Shown here piece by piece: positions 24,704 through 31,924 of a DNA stretch of 32,842 nt. Source of the DNA: an uncultured SAR116 cluster alpha proteobacterium (GTDB taxonomy: Bacteria > Pseudomonadota > Alphaproteobacteria > Puniceispirillales > Marisalimonadaceae). The position numbers and the translations under genes are program-made. How positions within the stretch are numbered: position 1 is the stretch's first letter; each line of letters begins with the position of its first letter. The notes beneath the pieces are model-generated. The model ran no database searches. It was not told where the DNA came from and saw nothing but the letters and a program-made list of their open reading frames with translations. The DNA is taken from positions 1-32,842 of the forward strand of contig CACHVW010000011.1 in assembly GCA_902583415.1 (NCBI GenBank), in the 5' to 3' direction.

Positions 24704-25294
24704 ATGGCACGAATGAAATTCTTATGCGATGCAGAAAGATGTATTGAGTGTAACGCCTGTGTGACAGCATGTAAGAATGAGCATGAGGTACCATGGGGAA
24801 TTAACAGAAGAAGAGTTGTAACAATACAAGATGGAAAGCCAGGAGAAAGATCAATATCTGTAGCCTGTATGCACTGTTCTGATGCTCCTTGCATGGCGGT
24901 GTGCCCAGTTGACTGTTTTTATCAAACAGATCAGGGTGTAGTGTTACATTCTAAAGATCTATGTATCGGCTGTGGTTACTGTTTCTATGCTTGTCCTTTT
25001 GGAGCTCCTCAATTTCCACAAGCTGGGAATTATGGATCAAGAGGAAAAATGGATAAATGTACTTTTTGTGCAGGTGGGCCTGAAGCGGATATGGGTGAGT
25101 TAGAGTTCCAAAAGTATGGACGTAATAGACTTGCTGAAGGTAAACTACCATCATGTGCAGAAATGTGTGCAACAAAAGCATTGCTTGCTGGTGATGGAGA
25201 CGAAGTAGCTGATATCTTTAGAGAAAGAGTGGTTGCTCGTGGTTTCGGATCCGGTGCTTGGGGATGGGGAACTGCATACCAATTAAAAGGTTAA
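24704..25294 (+). CDS. fdhB: Formate dehydrogenase beta (iron-sulfur) subunit
   Basis: A 196-residue electron-transfer subunit with sixteen ligand cysteines for four [4Fe-4S] clusters: Cys13/16/19/23, Cys55/58/63/67, Cys87/90/93/97 and Cys119/122/151/155. It passes electrons from FdhA to the membrane cytochrome b. It is about 100 residues shorter than E. coli FdnH and has no C-terminal membrane anchor, as is common in alphaproteobacteria. It has no signal and should be exported with FdhA by piggy-back. AAGGAGG precedes the ATG, 15 bases after the fdhA stop. Confidence 0.95.
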   Translation: MARMKFLCDAERCIECNACVTACKNEHEVPWGINRRRVVTIQDGKPGERSISVACMHCSDAPCMAVCPVDCFYQTDQGVVLHSKDLCIGCGYCFYACPFGAPQFPQAGNYGSRGKMDKCTFCAGGPEADMGELEFQKYGRNRLAEGKLPSCAEMCATKALLAGDGDEVADIFRERVVARGFGSGAWGWGTAYQLKG

Positions 25295-25304
25295 AAAAAT
25301 AAAA

Positions 25305-25332
25305 AAAAAAGGCGGTTTTAGCCGCCTTTTTT
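25305..25332 (+). terminator. Strong intrinsic terminator between fdhB and the lipoprotein gene
   Basis: AAAAAAGGCGG pairs with CCGCCTTTTTT around the loop TTTTAG: an 11-bp perfect stem with GC core and T-tract, ten bases after the fdhB stop. It is the clearest terminator in the window and lies inside the FDH gene run, so fdhC and later genes depend on read-through or a new promoter. It is symmetrical enough to work in both directions. Confidence 0.85.
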
Positions 25333-25365
25333 GATTCTAAATATCTTACAATTTTGGGGTATATA

Positions 25366-25560
25366 ATGATAAAAATTAATAAAGTAATTATAATTATCTC
25401 AATCTTTCTTACATCTTTGGTATTAAGTTCATGCCAAGAAGAACAAGGAAGAATATTAAATTATAAAAAAGGTGTGTATTTAGGTAAAAAAGACGATAAT
25501 CTAACTAAAGAACAAGTAAATAAACTCAAGTTGCATACTTCAAGACAAAGAAGTAATTAA
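25366..25560 (+). CDS. Small lipoprotein of the FDH cluster
   Basis: A 64-residue precursor with a hydrophobic signal and lipobox LSSC (Cys23), followed by QEEQGRILNYKKGVYLGK. The mature lipoprotein is about 42 residues and would be tethered to a membrane on the periplasmic side. Similar short lipoproteins with a GVYLGK segment occur beside fdhC in other alphaproteobacteria, from memory. ATG 25366 is preferred to an upstream TTG. It lies between the terminator and fdhC, 13 bases before fdhC. Function unknown; it could help FDH assembly. Confidence 0.75.
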   Translation: MIKINKVIIIISIFLTSLVLSSCQEEQGRILNYKKGVYLGKKDDNLTKEQVNKLKLHTSRQRSN

Positions 25561-25573
25561 GAGGAGAAAATTA

Positions 25574-26635
25574 ATGGTTAGGAAACTGGTTATTGCATTT
25601 ACTATGGTATTTGTCATTAGTCTTACATTTGTAACAAATCCAAACTCATCAATAGCTCAAGTTAAGGGCGAGGTTCCAGGCAACACATTAGGATTAAAAT
25701 CTGATGCTGATTTGTGGCGCTATATAAGAACTGGTAATGCTGGATCAACTCAAATGAAAGATCAATTATCAGCTGTGATGATCCAATCAGAAGGTGATAA
25801 TTGGAGAGCAATAAGAAATGGTCCGGTTACGTTGTATGGTGGATTAGGCTTGCTAGCAATTATAGGTGTTCTTTTTGCTTTTTATATGTATAGAGGTAAA
25901 ATAAAAGTGGATGCAGGTCTCTCTGGAGATACAATTTTAAGATTTGCTGCAATCGACAGATTTGCCCATTGGCTGATGGCTGGTTCATTTGTTTTGTTGG
26001 CATTAACGGGCTTAAATTTGCTTTACGGAAAATATGTATTATTACCTATTTTTGGGCCTGAAATTTTTACTGCTATTACTATTGGTGGCAAATATATTCA
26101 TAATTACCTAGCCTTTGCTTTCATGTTAGGTCTAGTACTAGCATTTGTATTGTGGGTAAGACATAATATACCAAATAAAGTTGATTGGGAATGGTTGAAG
26201 ATGGGTGGCGGCATATTTAAAGCAGGTGTGCATCCACCAGCAAAAAAATTTAATGCAGGGCAAAAAATGATTTTTTGGATAACCATGATTGGTGGACTTT
26301 CTGTAAGTATGTCAGGAATTGCATTGATGTTCCCATTTCAAACTACAATGTTTGCTGACACATTTGCCATACTTAATGTTCTTGGATTAGGTTTACCAAC
26401 TGATTTAACGCTGTTACAAGAACAGCAATATAATCAGGTTTGGCATGGAATTGTATCCTTGGGTCTAATGATTATGATTATTGCACATATATACATAGGT
26501 TCAGTAGGAATGGAAGGCGCACTTGACGCCATGAACAGCGGTGAAGTTGACAAAAATTGGGCAAAAGAACACCATGGTTTATGGGCTAAGGAAGTGGAAG
26601 AAGAATCAAAATCAAAGCCTGAACCCGCAGAGTAA
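25574..26635 (+). CDS. fdhC: Formate dehydrogenase gamma subunit, cytochrome b556
   Basis: A 353-residue membrane subunit that takes electrons from FdhB and reduces quinone. It has a cleavable signal (to about residue 28, SSIA), a periplasmic N-terminal extension of about 60 residues containing QSEGDNWRAIRNGP, then about five hydrophobic segments (87-106, 132-151, 174-195, 232-253, 290-308). Heme-ligand candidates are His132, His176, His291 and His305. The N-terminal extension is typical of alphaproteobacterial FdhC and absent from E. coli FdnI. GAGGAG precedes ATG 25574. Confidence 0.93.
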   Translation: MVRKLVIAFTMVFVISLTFVTNPNSSIAQVKGEVPGNTLGLKSDADLWRYIRTGNAGSTQMKDQLSAVMIQSEGDNWRAIRNGPVTLYGGLGLLAIIGVLFAFYMYRGKIKVDAGLSGDTILRFAAIDRFAHWLMAGSFVLLALTGLNLLYGKYVLLPIFGPEIFTAITIGGKYIHNYLAFAFMLGLVLAFVLWVRHNIPNKVDWEWLKMGGGIFKAGVHPPAKKFNAGQKMIFWITMIGGLSVSMSGIALMFPFQTTMFADTFAILNVLGLGLPTDLTLLQEQQYNQVWHGIVSLGLMIMIIAHIYIGSVGMEGALDAMNSGEVDKNWAKEHHGLWAKEVEEESKSKPEPAE

Positions 26636-26650
26636 ATATTATTAGAATAA

Positions 26651-28000
26651 ATGCTTTTTAAGACAATCTTAATTAAAGATATCATAGTTTATAAATTAAT
26701 TATGATATCTTTTTTATTCATAGTTAAAAGTTCATTTGGAATTGAACAATATACTGCCCATGGGGGTCCAGTTAAAGGTTTAGCTGTATCAACAAATAAT
26801 CAACTCATGGCAAGTGCCAGTTTTGATTATTCTGTTGTTGTTTGGGATTTAAATCCAATTAAGGAGAAAATTACTTTGATTGGTCACGATGCTGCAGTAA
26901 ATGCAGTTGAATTCTCACCAAGAAATGATTTTTTAGTATCAGGGGGGGATGACAACAATATTTTACTATGGATGCTAAATGACATATATACCATAAATGA
27001 GGAAATAGAGCCAATTAGACTTGGAAATCATAGGGGTAAAATAGCTGATTTGGAGTTTTCAAGTGACGGTAAATTTTTATTATCAGCTAGTTGGGATGGT
27101 ACAGTAGGAGTATGGAATTTAAAAAAAAGACAAAAAATACACTCACTTGTTGGACACAAAGGCCCAGTTTACTCAGTTAAATACTCAAAAGATAATAAGT
27201 ATATATATAGTTCAGGGTCTGATGGCGAAATTAAACTTTGGAAAGCAAATAATGGAGAATATGTAAGGCCATTAATTAGAAATGGATGGGGAATCTCAAA
27301 ATTTGAAGTGGATGAAAAACAAAATTTTATTGCTTTTGGTTCAACAGACGGACAAATAAAAATAAATAAGTTTGATCAAGATGAAACTATTTTAACTATA
27401 AAAGAAGATAGAGTGCCAATTTTATCAATGTATTATTTAGAAAAAGAAAATATGATAAGTTTTGGCAATGCAAAAGGAAGAATGATTATATTAGATACTA
27501 GAAATTGGTCATTAGTCAGAGACTTCAACGCTGTTAATGGACCAATATGGGATAATATTCTTTTTCCTAATGATTCTTCATTAATTGTTGCTGGTCTTGA
27601 CGATTTTTTAACGAGGTGGCAGATATTTGACTTTCCTCCAAAGTTTCTAGAAAGACCTGGGCCAGCTAGAAGATTTAACCCTGTAAAAGAGGTTAGTAAT
27701 GGTGAAAAACAATTTGCCAGGAAATGTAGTGTTTGTCATACTCTTGTAGAAAATGGGAAAAAAAGAGCAGGCCCAACACTTTATAAAATTTTTGGACGCA
27801 AAGCTGGAACATTAGAAGGATATAAATACTCAAAAGCTCTAATTGAATCTGAGATAATATGGAATGAAGAAAGTATTAATAGACTATTTGATGAGGGGCC
27901 TGATAAAGTGACGCCAGGTACCAAAATGCCTATACAAAGAATGAAAAAAATACAAGACAGACAAGATCTTGTAATGTTTTTAAAAAAAGCTACTAACTAA
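26651..28000 (+). CDS. Periplasmic WD40 beta-propeller fused to class I cytochrome c
   Basis: A 449-residue exported protein with an N-terminal hydrophobic segment (about 12-30). WD40 repeats fill residues about 36-325, for example GHDAAVNAVEFSPRNDFLVSGGDD, in part, and GHKGPVYSVKYSK with SSGSDGEIKLW. The C-terminal domain is a monoheme cytochrome c with CSVCH (Cys359, Cys362, His363) and a likely distal Met426 in GTKMP. The start is uncertain: ATG 26651 or ATG 26702, neither with a strong ribosome binding site. Being 15 bases after fdhC it is most likely an electron acceptor or adaptor for FDH, an inference from context. Confidence 0.85.
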   Translation: MLFKTILIKDIIVYKLIMISFLFIVKSSFGIEQYTAHGGPVKGLAVSTNNQLMASASFDYSVVVWDLNPIKEKITLIGHDAAVNAVEFSPRNDFLVSGGDDNNILLWMLNDIYTINEEIEPIRLGNHRGKIADLEFSSDGKFLLSASWDGTVGVWNLKKRQKIHSLVGHKGPVYSVKYSKDNKYIYSSGSDGEIKLWKANNGEYVRPLIRNGWGISKFEVDEKQNFIAFGSTDGQIKINKFDQDETILTIKEDRVPILSMYYLEKENMISFGNAKGRMIILDTRNWSLVRDFNAVNGPIWDNILFPNDSSLIVAGLDDFLTRWQIFDFPPKFLERPGPARRFNPVKEVSNGEKQFARKCSVCHTLVENGKKRAGPTLYKIFGRKAGTLEGYKYSKALIESEIIWNEESINRLFDEGPDKVTPGTKMPIQRMKKIQDRQDLVMFLKKATN

Positions 28001-28014
28001 CAAAGGAGTTTAAA

Positions 28015-28137
28015 ATGAAAATGTTTTTTACAAGTAGTGTTTTTGCGATAATAGTTGGAGTAGGTGTATACGTGATTTTAACAAGTACGGGTATGGATAC
28101 TGCAAGTGTTATGTCAAGTTCAAATGTAAGATTATAG
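28015..28137 (+). CDS. 40-residue single-span membrane protein
   Basis: A short gene with a strong AAAGGAG before ATG 28015 and a stop at 28135-28137. The protein begins MKMFFTSSVF, has one hydrophobic segment (about residues 4-23), and a short hydrophilic tail ending SSSNVRL. It fits neatly in the gap between the WD40-cytochrome c gene (14 bases) and the protease gene (16 bases). I recall similar tiny proteins ending in NVRL near alphaproteobacterial FDH genes, but that needs a search. It could be a small FDH subunit or assembly factor. Confidence 0.7.
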   Translation: MKMFFTSSVFAIIVGVGVYVILTSTGMDTASVMSSSNVRL

Positions 28138-28153
28138 ACTTATAAGTCTTTAG

Positions 28154-28864
28154 ATGGTTAATAAAACTATTAAATCAGTTTTATATTTAACTATATTCTT
28201 ATTAAATTTTAGTACCCTTGCTCATGATTATTCTGAAGTATGGGAAAAAGCTCACAAATCAACTGTAGTTGTTTTGCCAACTTGGCCAGGATACAATAAA
28301 CCCGGTTTTGGAGCCCCAGCTGGTACTGCACCAGCTGGTACAGGTTTTTACTTGTCATTGAACAAAAAAGAAAAAATGACAAACTATATACTTACAGCTG
28401 CGCATGTAATTAAAAATGCAAAGATAGTAGAAATTAAAAATTATAATAATAAATCAGAGAAAGTTGATGTAATTTTGACTGACTTTAAAACTGATATAGC
28501 TATTTTAAAATCAACAAAAAAAGGCCAAAGTGTCCTAGTTACAAATAAAAAAATAAAATATGGTAATGAAGTTTGTCTAATAGGTAATAGTTTTGGATTA
28601 GGTCAAAGCTTATCATGTGGAATAGTATCTGGACTTAATAGAACAAGATTGGGGTTCAACCCAATTGAGGATTTTATTCAAACAGATGCAGCTGTAAATC
28701 CTGGTGCTTCAGGGGCACCTTTATTAAATAAAGAGGGTCAACTGATAGGTATGGTAGATGCAATATACACCAAGGAAGCAGACATTGATGCTGGAGTTAA
28801 TTTTGCAATTGACATTAAATTAATAGAAAAGTTTTTGAATAAATATGCCAGTCAGATAAAATAG
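28154..28864 (+). CDS. Periplasmic trypsin-like serine protease (S1C/HtrA-like, no PDZ)
   Basis: A 236-residue exported protease with signal peptide (cleavage after TLA, residue 23). The catalytic triad is visible: His84 in LTAAHVI, Asp114 in KTDIAIL, Ser186 in NPGASGAPLLN. The active-site motif is GASGAPL rather than the usual GNSGGPL. There is no PDZ domain, unlike DegP/DegS, so it is a stand-alone protease domain. It lies between the small membrane protein and moeA in the FDH gene run, which suggests a quality-control or processing role for exported FDH parts; this is inference. Confidence 0.85.
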   Translation: MVNKTIKSVLYLTIFLLNFSTLAHDYSEVWEKAHKSTVVVLPTWPGYNKPGFGAPAGTAPAGTGFYLSLNKKEKMTNYILTAAHVIKNAKIVEIKNYNNKSEKVDVILTDFKTDIAILKSTKKGQSVLVTNKKIKYGNEVCLIGNSFGLGQSLSCGIVSGLNRTRLGFNPIEDFIQTDAAVNPGASGAPLLNKEGQLIGMVDAIYTKEADIDAGVNFAIDIKLIEKFLNKYASQIK

Positions 28865-28870
28865 AATTCT

Positions 28871-30100
28871 ATGTCAATAACACCTACCAAATTAGAAATT
28901 GCAAGAGATCTTTTAAAAGAATCAATTGTTGAAAAAGATAAAAAGACACAATCGTTTATCCATAAAGCTCAAGAACGTATAAATTATAGAACAATTAAAA
29001 GCACGTTAAACTTACCTACAACTGCAAATTCAGCAGTTGATGGTTATGGAATTTTATATCAAACATTTTTAAATAATCCAGAAACAGAATTTGAAATTGC
29101 TGGTATTGCGAAAGCAGGACACCCTTATAAAAAGAAAATTTTACCCCATCAAGCTATAGAAATTTATACAGGTGCTATAATGCCTGAGGGTGTAGATACA
29201 ATCGTAATGCATGAAAAATGTAAAAGATCAAATAATAGAGTAATTATTAACGAAAAAGTAAAACAAAATCAAAATATGAGACCAATTGGCGAAAATTTAA
29301 AAAGGGGTGAGGTAGTTGTTAAAAAAGGAAAATTACTTAATGCAGCTGATATTGGGCAACTTGCTGCATCTGGAAATAATGAAATTGATATATATGCAAA
29401 ATTAAACGTCTCAGTTATTTCAACAGGAGATGAATTAATTTCAAGTAGTGTTAACAAAAGATTAAGGGGCCAAATATATGATTCTAATAAACCAATGTTA
29501 CTATCTTTATTAGATCATAATTTTTTAAATATACATGATTTTGGAATAGTAAAAGATAATAGAAATGAGTTAGCAATAAAATTTGCTGATGCCTTATCAA
29601 AGAATGACGTAGTAATTTCATCTGGGGGAGCGTCAGATGGAATAGAAGATCATACGCAAAATGCTATTAGAGATGTTGGTGCAGAATGTTTGGTTTGGCA
29701 ATTAGCTATGAAGCCTGGAAAACCAATGGCAATTGGACGAAAGAAAAACAAATTTATTTTTTGTCTGCCAGGAAATCCCGTAGCTGCATTTGTTTGTTCA
29801 AAGTTGTTAATAAAACCACTCTTAATTAAACTAGCTGGTGGTGTTGATTTAGAACCATTAGTTGTAAAAATTCCCTCAGGTTTTGAGCATAAGAAAAGAA
29901 AAGGTAGAGCAGAGTATTTGAGAGCCAAAATAATTAGTAAAAAGAATGGAGATTATTTGGCAATCCATGGAAGGAAAGGAGCAGGTGTAATTTCTTCACT
30001 AACTGGTGCAGACGGAATTGTAGAAATACCAATGGATTATGAAACAGTTAACGTAGGACAGCTTCTTAAATTTTATCCTTTTGAACATAGATGCTTATAA
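28871..30100 (+). CDS. moeA: Molybdopterin molybdenumtransferase MoeA
   Basis: A 409-residue enzyme that inserts molybdate into adenylylated molybdopterin to form molybdenum cofactor. Family markers are NSAVDGYG (53-60), YTGAIMPEGVDTIV (99-112), RPIGENLKRGE (137-147), SVISTGDEL (181-189), SSGGASDGIEDH (250-261), KPGKP (281-285) and LPGNPVAA (299-306). Full length. It starts six bases after the protease stop and is the last plus-strand gene of the run; the convergent oxygenase gene ends seven bases away. It supplies cofactor for FdhA. Confidence 0.94.
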   Translation: MSITPTKLEIARDLLKESIVEKDKKTQSFIHKAQERINYRTIKSTLNLPTTANSAVDGYGILYQTFLNNPETEFEIAGIAKAGHPYKKKILPHQAIEIYTGAIMPEGVDTIVMHEKCKRSNNRVIINEKVKQNQNMRPIGENLKRGEVVVKKGKLLNAADIGQLAASGNNEIDIYAKLNVSVISTGDELISSSVNKRLRGQIYDSNKPMLLSLLDHNFLNIHDFGIVKDNRNELAIKFADALSKNDVVISSGGASDGIEDHTQNAIRDVGAECLVWQLAMKPGKPMAIGRKKNKFIFCLPGNPVAAFVCSKLLIKPLLIKLAGGVDLEPLVVKIPSGFEHKKRKGRAEYLRAKIISKKNGDYLAIHGRKGAGVISSLTGADGIVEIPMDYETVNVGQLLKFYPFEHRCL

Positions 30101-30106
30101 TTTATA

Positions 30107-30760
30107 TCAGTTAGGTATAAGGTTTTTATCCCATTTAACAATGACATTAAAAGAAATTGATATCCTTGGAAAGTCAGACATATTAGGATGTACAAGGTGA
30201 TGTAGAAATGCTGGCCACAAAAGTAAATCTCCTGACTTAGGTAAAACTCTATGTTCAGGATCAACTTGGTTATCACCTCTGATTGAATTCATATTTGCTT
30301 GAGGTCGTGGATCAAAAAAACTAATTGAGGCTGGGTTTAGGTCAGATCTATATATTTCAGCATCTGATTGATCAGGAACATTTATGTAATAGGTTCCTGA
30401 TAACCAAGAATGGGGATGGTTATGAAGATTATGATAATCTCCTTTCATGTTAACATTCCCCCAGCCTTGGATTGACCAGTTTAGTTCATAATTTACCCCT
30501 GACTGTTGTGCATAATCATATACAGCTCTATCAATACATTGTTTTAGCCAAAACATAGCAGGATGATCCATTTCCAAAATATTTTGAGATATATAATTTT
30601 CTGTCATATTATCTTGAGATGCGTTGTTTGATAATACTATATCTGCGATCACAGAATTTGCATTTTCATGTCCAGGTAATGACATTTCCATAAACTGAGT
30701 TGACCAAAGGTTTAAAAATTTTGGCTTTGCAGTATTATTATTATTTTGGGTTTTAGGCAT
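30107..30760 (-). CDS. Putative 2OG-Fe(II) oxygenase (TIGR02466-like)
   Basis: A 217-residue protein with a prolyl-hydroxylase-like double-stranded beta-helix. The metal site candidates are in HNLHNHPHSWLSGTYYINVP (His113 or 115 region) and GDLLLWPAFLHHLVHPN (about 177-193), and the 2-oxoglutarate-binding Arg is in PRISISFN (Arg199). The layout matches the TIGR02466 group of uncharacterised oxygenases. GGAG six bases before ATG 30760 sets the start. It is the last gene of the fdhD-mobAB operon, 18 bases after mobAB. Substrate unknown, and nothing shows that it serves FDH. Confidence 0.8.
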   Translation of the reverse strand: MPKTQNNNNTAKPKFLNLWSTQFMEMSLPGHENANSVIADIVLSNNASQDNMTENYISQNILEMDHPAMFWLKQCIDRAVYDYAQQSGVNYELNWSIQGWGNVNMKGDYHNLHNHPHSWLSGTYYINVPDQSDAEIYRSDLNPASISFFDPRPQANMNSIRGDNQVDPEHRVLPKSGDLLLWPAFLHHLVHPNMSDFPRISISFNVIVKWDKNLIPN

Positions 30761-30778
30761 GTTATGCTCCACTTATAT

Positions 30779-31912
30779 TTAAGCAATCTCAAATTTTTTA
30801 ATTAATAAGTCAGTTATAGCACTTATGTTGTTTAAATCTAATGAGGGAATATCTGTATTTAACTTCTCATCTGAAGCTATTGCAAAAATATTACTATCGT
30901 CCTCATGTAAAAATGTTTTACCAATTTCACGTCTAAACACTTCAAGTTTTGGAATGTTTTCGTTTTTATAACCTTCGACTATTATTATATCACACTTATT
31001 TAATGGACTTTTGGCAAAAATTTCCAACATTTCAAACAAACTTTTTTCTTCTTCATTGTCATTTTCTTGAATAAGAGCAAATCTCTCTTTTGATGAAATT
31101 ACCATTGGTCGAGCTCCAGCTTTTCTAAGGTTATATGAATCTTTACCTGGTTTATCTATATCAAATTTATGATGTGCGTGTTTAAGAGTTCCAACGTTAA
31201 TTCCAATTTTTGTAAAATTTTCTATTAATTTAGTACATAATGTTGTTTTCCCAGAGCCAGACCAACCAGCAAGACCAAATATGGGTGGAAGTTTTCCAAG
31301 TATTTGCTTTGCAGTAATTAAATCCTTAGGTGAGTTTAGGTTTGTGAAAGGATCAAATTTTGATGTGTCAATGTTATCAAAATTTACATAAGCAGTCTTA
31401 AGTTGAGATGTGAAAATATCAATTTTTCTTATACCTTCTTCAATTGCTTTTTTTAATATTAAATTATTGTCAGTTTTCCATAATGCTATTACAGGATGGT
31501 TAAAGCCTCTTGATTTTGCGACAACTAAATCAACATTTGGGTTTTCATTTTTAGCTTGAACTAAAGATTCAATTAAATTTTTGGGGAGAAAAGGTGTGTC
31601 ACAAGGTAAAGTTAGAACCCAATTTTGCTTTATATTTTTTGCCCAATTTAGGGAAGCTAAGATGCCAACTAATGGTCCTAAGTGTCCTTTTAGTGGATCT
31701 TCAAGAATTTCGTAACCAAAGTTTTGAAATTTTTCATAATTGGTATTTATATTTAATGCAATAGGTGCAGCTTTTCCTGAAACTTTTTCTAAGACATAAG
31801 AGATAAGTGGTCTATCCAGCAGGTTGATAAGGGCTTTTTCTTTTCCACCCATTCTTCTTCCTTTTCCTCCTGCTAGGATAACACACGGAATAATTTCATT
31901 TTTTTTTTTCAA
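30779..31912 (-). CDS. mobA: MobA-MobB fusion: molybdenum cofactor guanylyltransferase and its GTP-binding partner
   Basis: A 377-residue fusion. Residues 1-205 are MobA, a nucleotidyltransferase with LAGGKGRRMGGKEKAL (13-28) and the metal-binding LPCDTPFLP (102-110); it joins GMP to Mo-molybdopterin to make MGD. Residues about 208-377 are MobB, a P-loop protein with GWSGSGKTT (216-224), the KHAHHKFDID segment and IIIVEGYKN. Fused forms exist in some alphaproteobacteria. The start is TTG 31912 with GAGG ten bases upstream; that site overlaps the fdhD stop, so the two are translationally coupled. It makes the cofactor form needed by FdhA. Confidence 0.92.
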   Translation of the reverse strand: MKKKNEIIPCVILAGGKGRRMGGKEKALINLLDRPLISYVLEKVSGKAAPIALNINTNYEKFQNFGYEILEDPLKGHLGPLVGILASLNWAKNIKQNWVLTLPCDTPFLPKNLIESLVQAKNENPNVDLVVAKSRGFNHPVIALWKTDNNLILKKAIEEGIRKIDIFTSQLKTAYVNFDNIDTSKFDPFTNLNSPKDLITAKQILGKLPPIFGLAGWSGSGKTTLCTKLIENFTKIGINVGTLKHAHHKFDIDKPGKDSYNLRKAGARPMVISSKERFALIQENDNEEEKSLFEMLEIFAKSPLNKCDIIIVEGYKNENIPKLEVFRREIGKTFLHEDDSNIFAIASDEKLNTDIPSLDLNNISAITDLLIKKFEIA

Positions 31913-31924
31913 ATTTAAATTGCC

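Noticed and set aside
24003-25181. Several 60-80 residue frames opposite or inside fdhA and fdhB
   Set aside because: Shadows of conserved genes; no ribosome binding site and no recognisable protein features.
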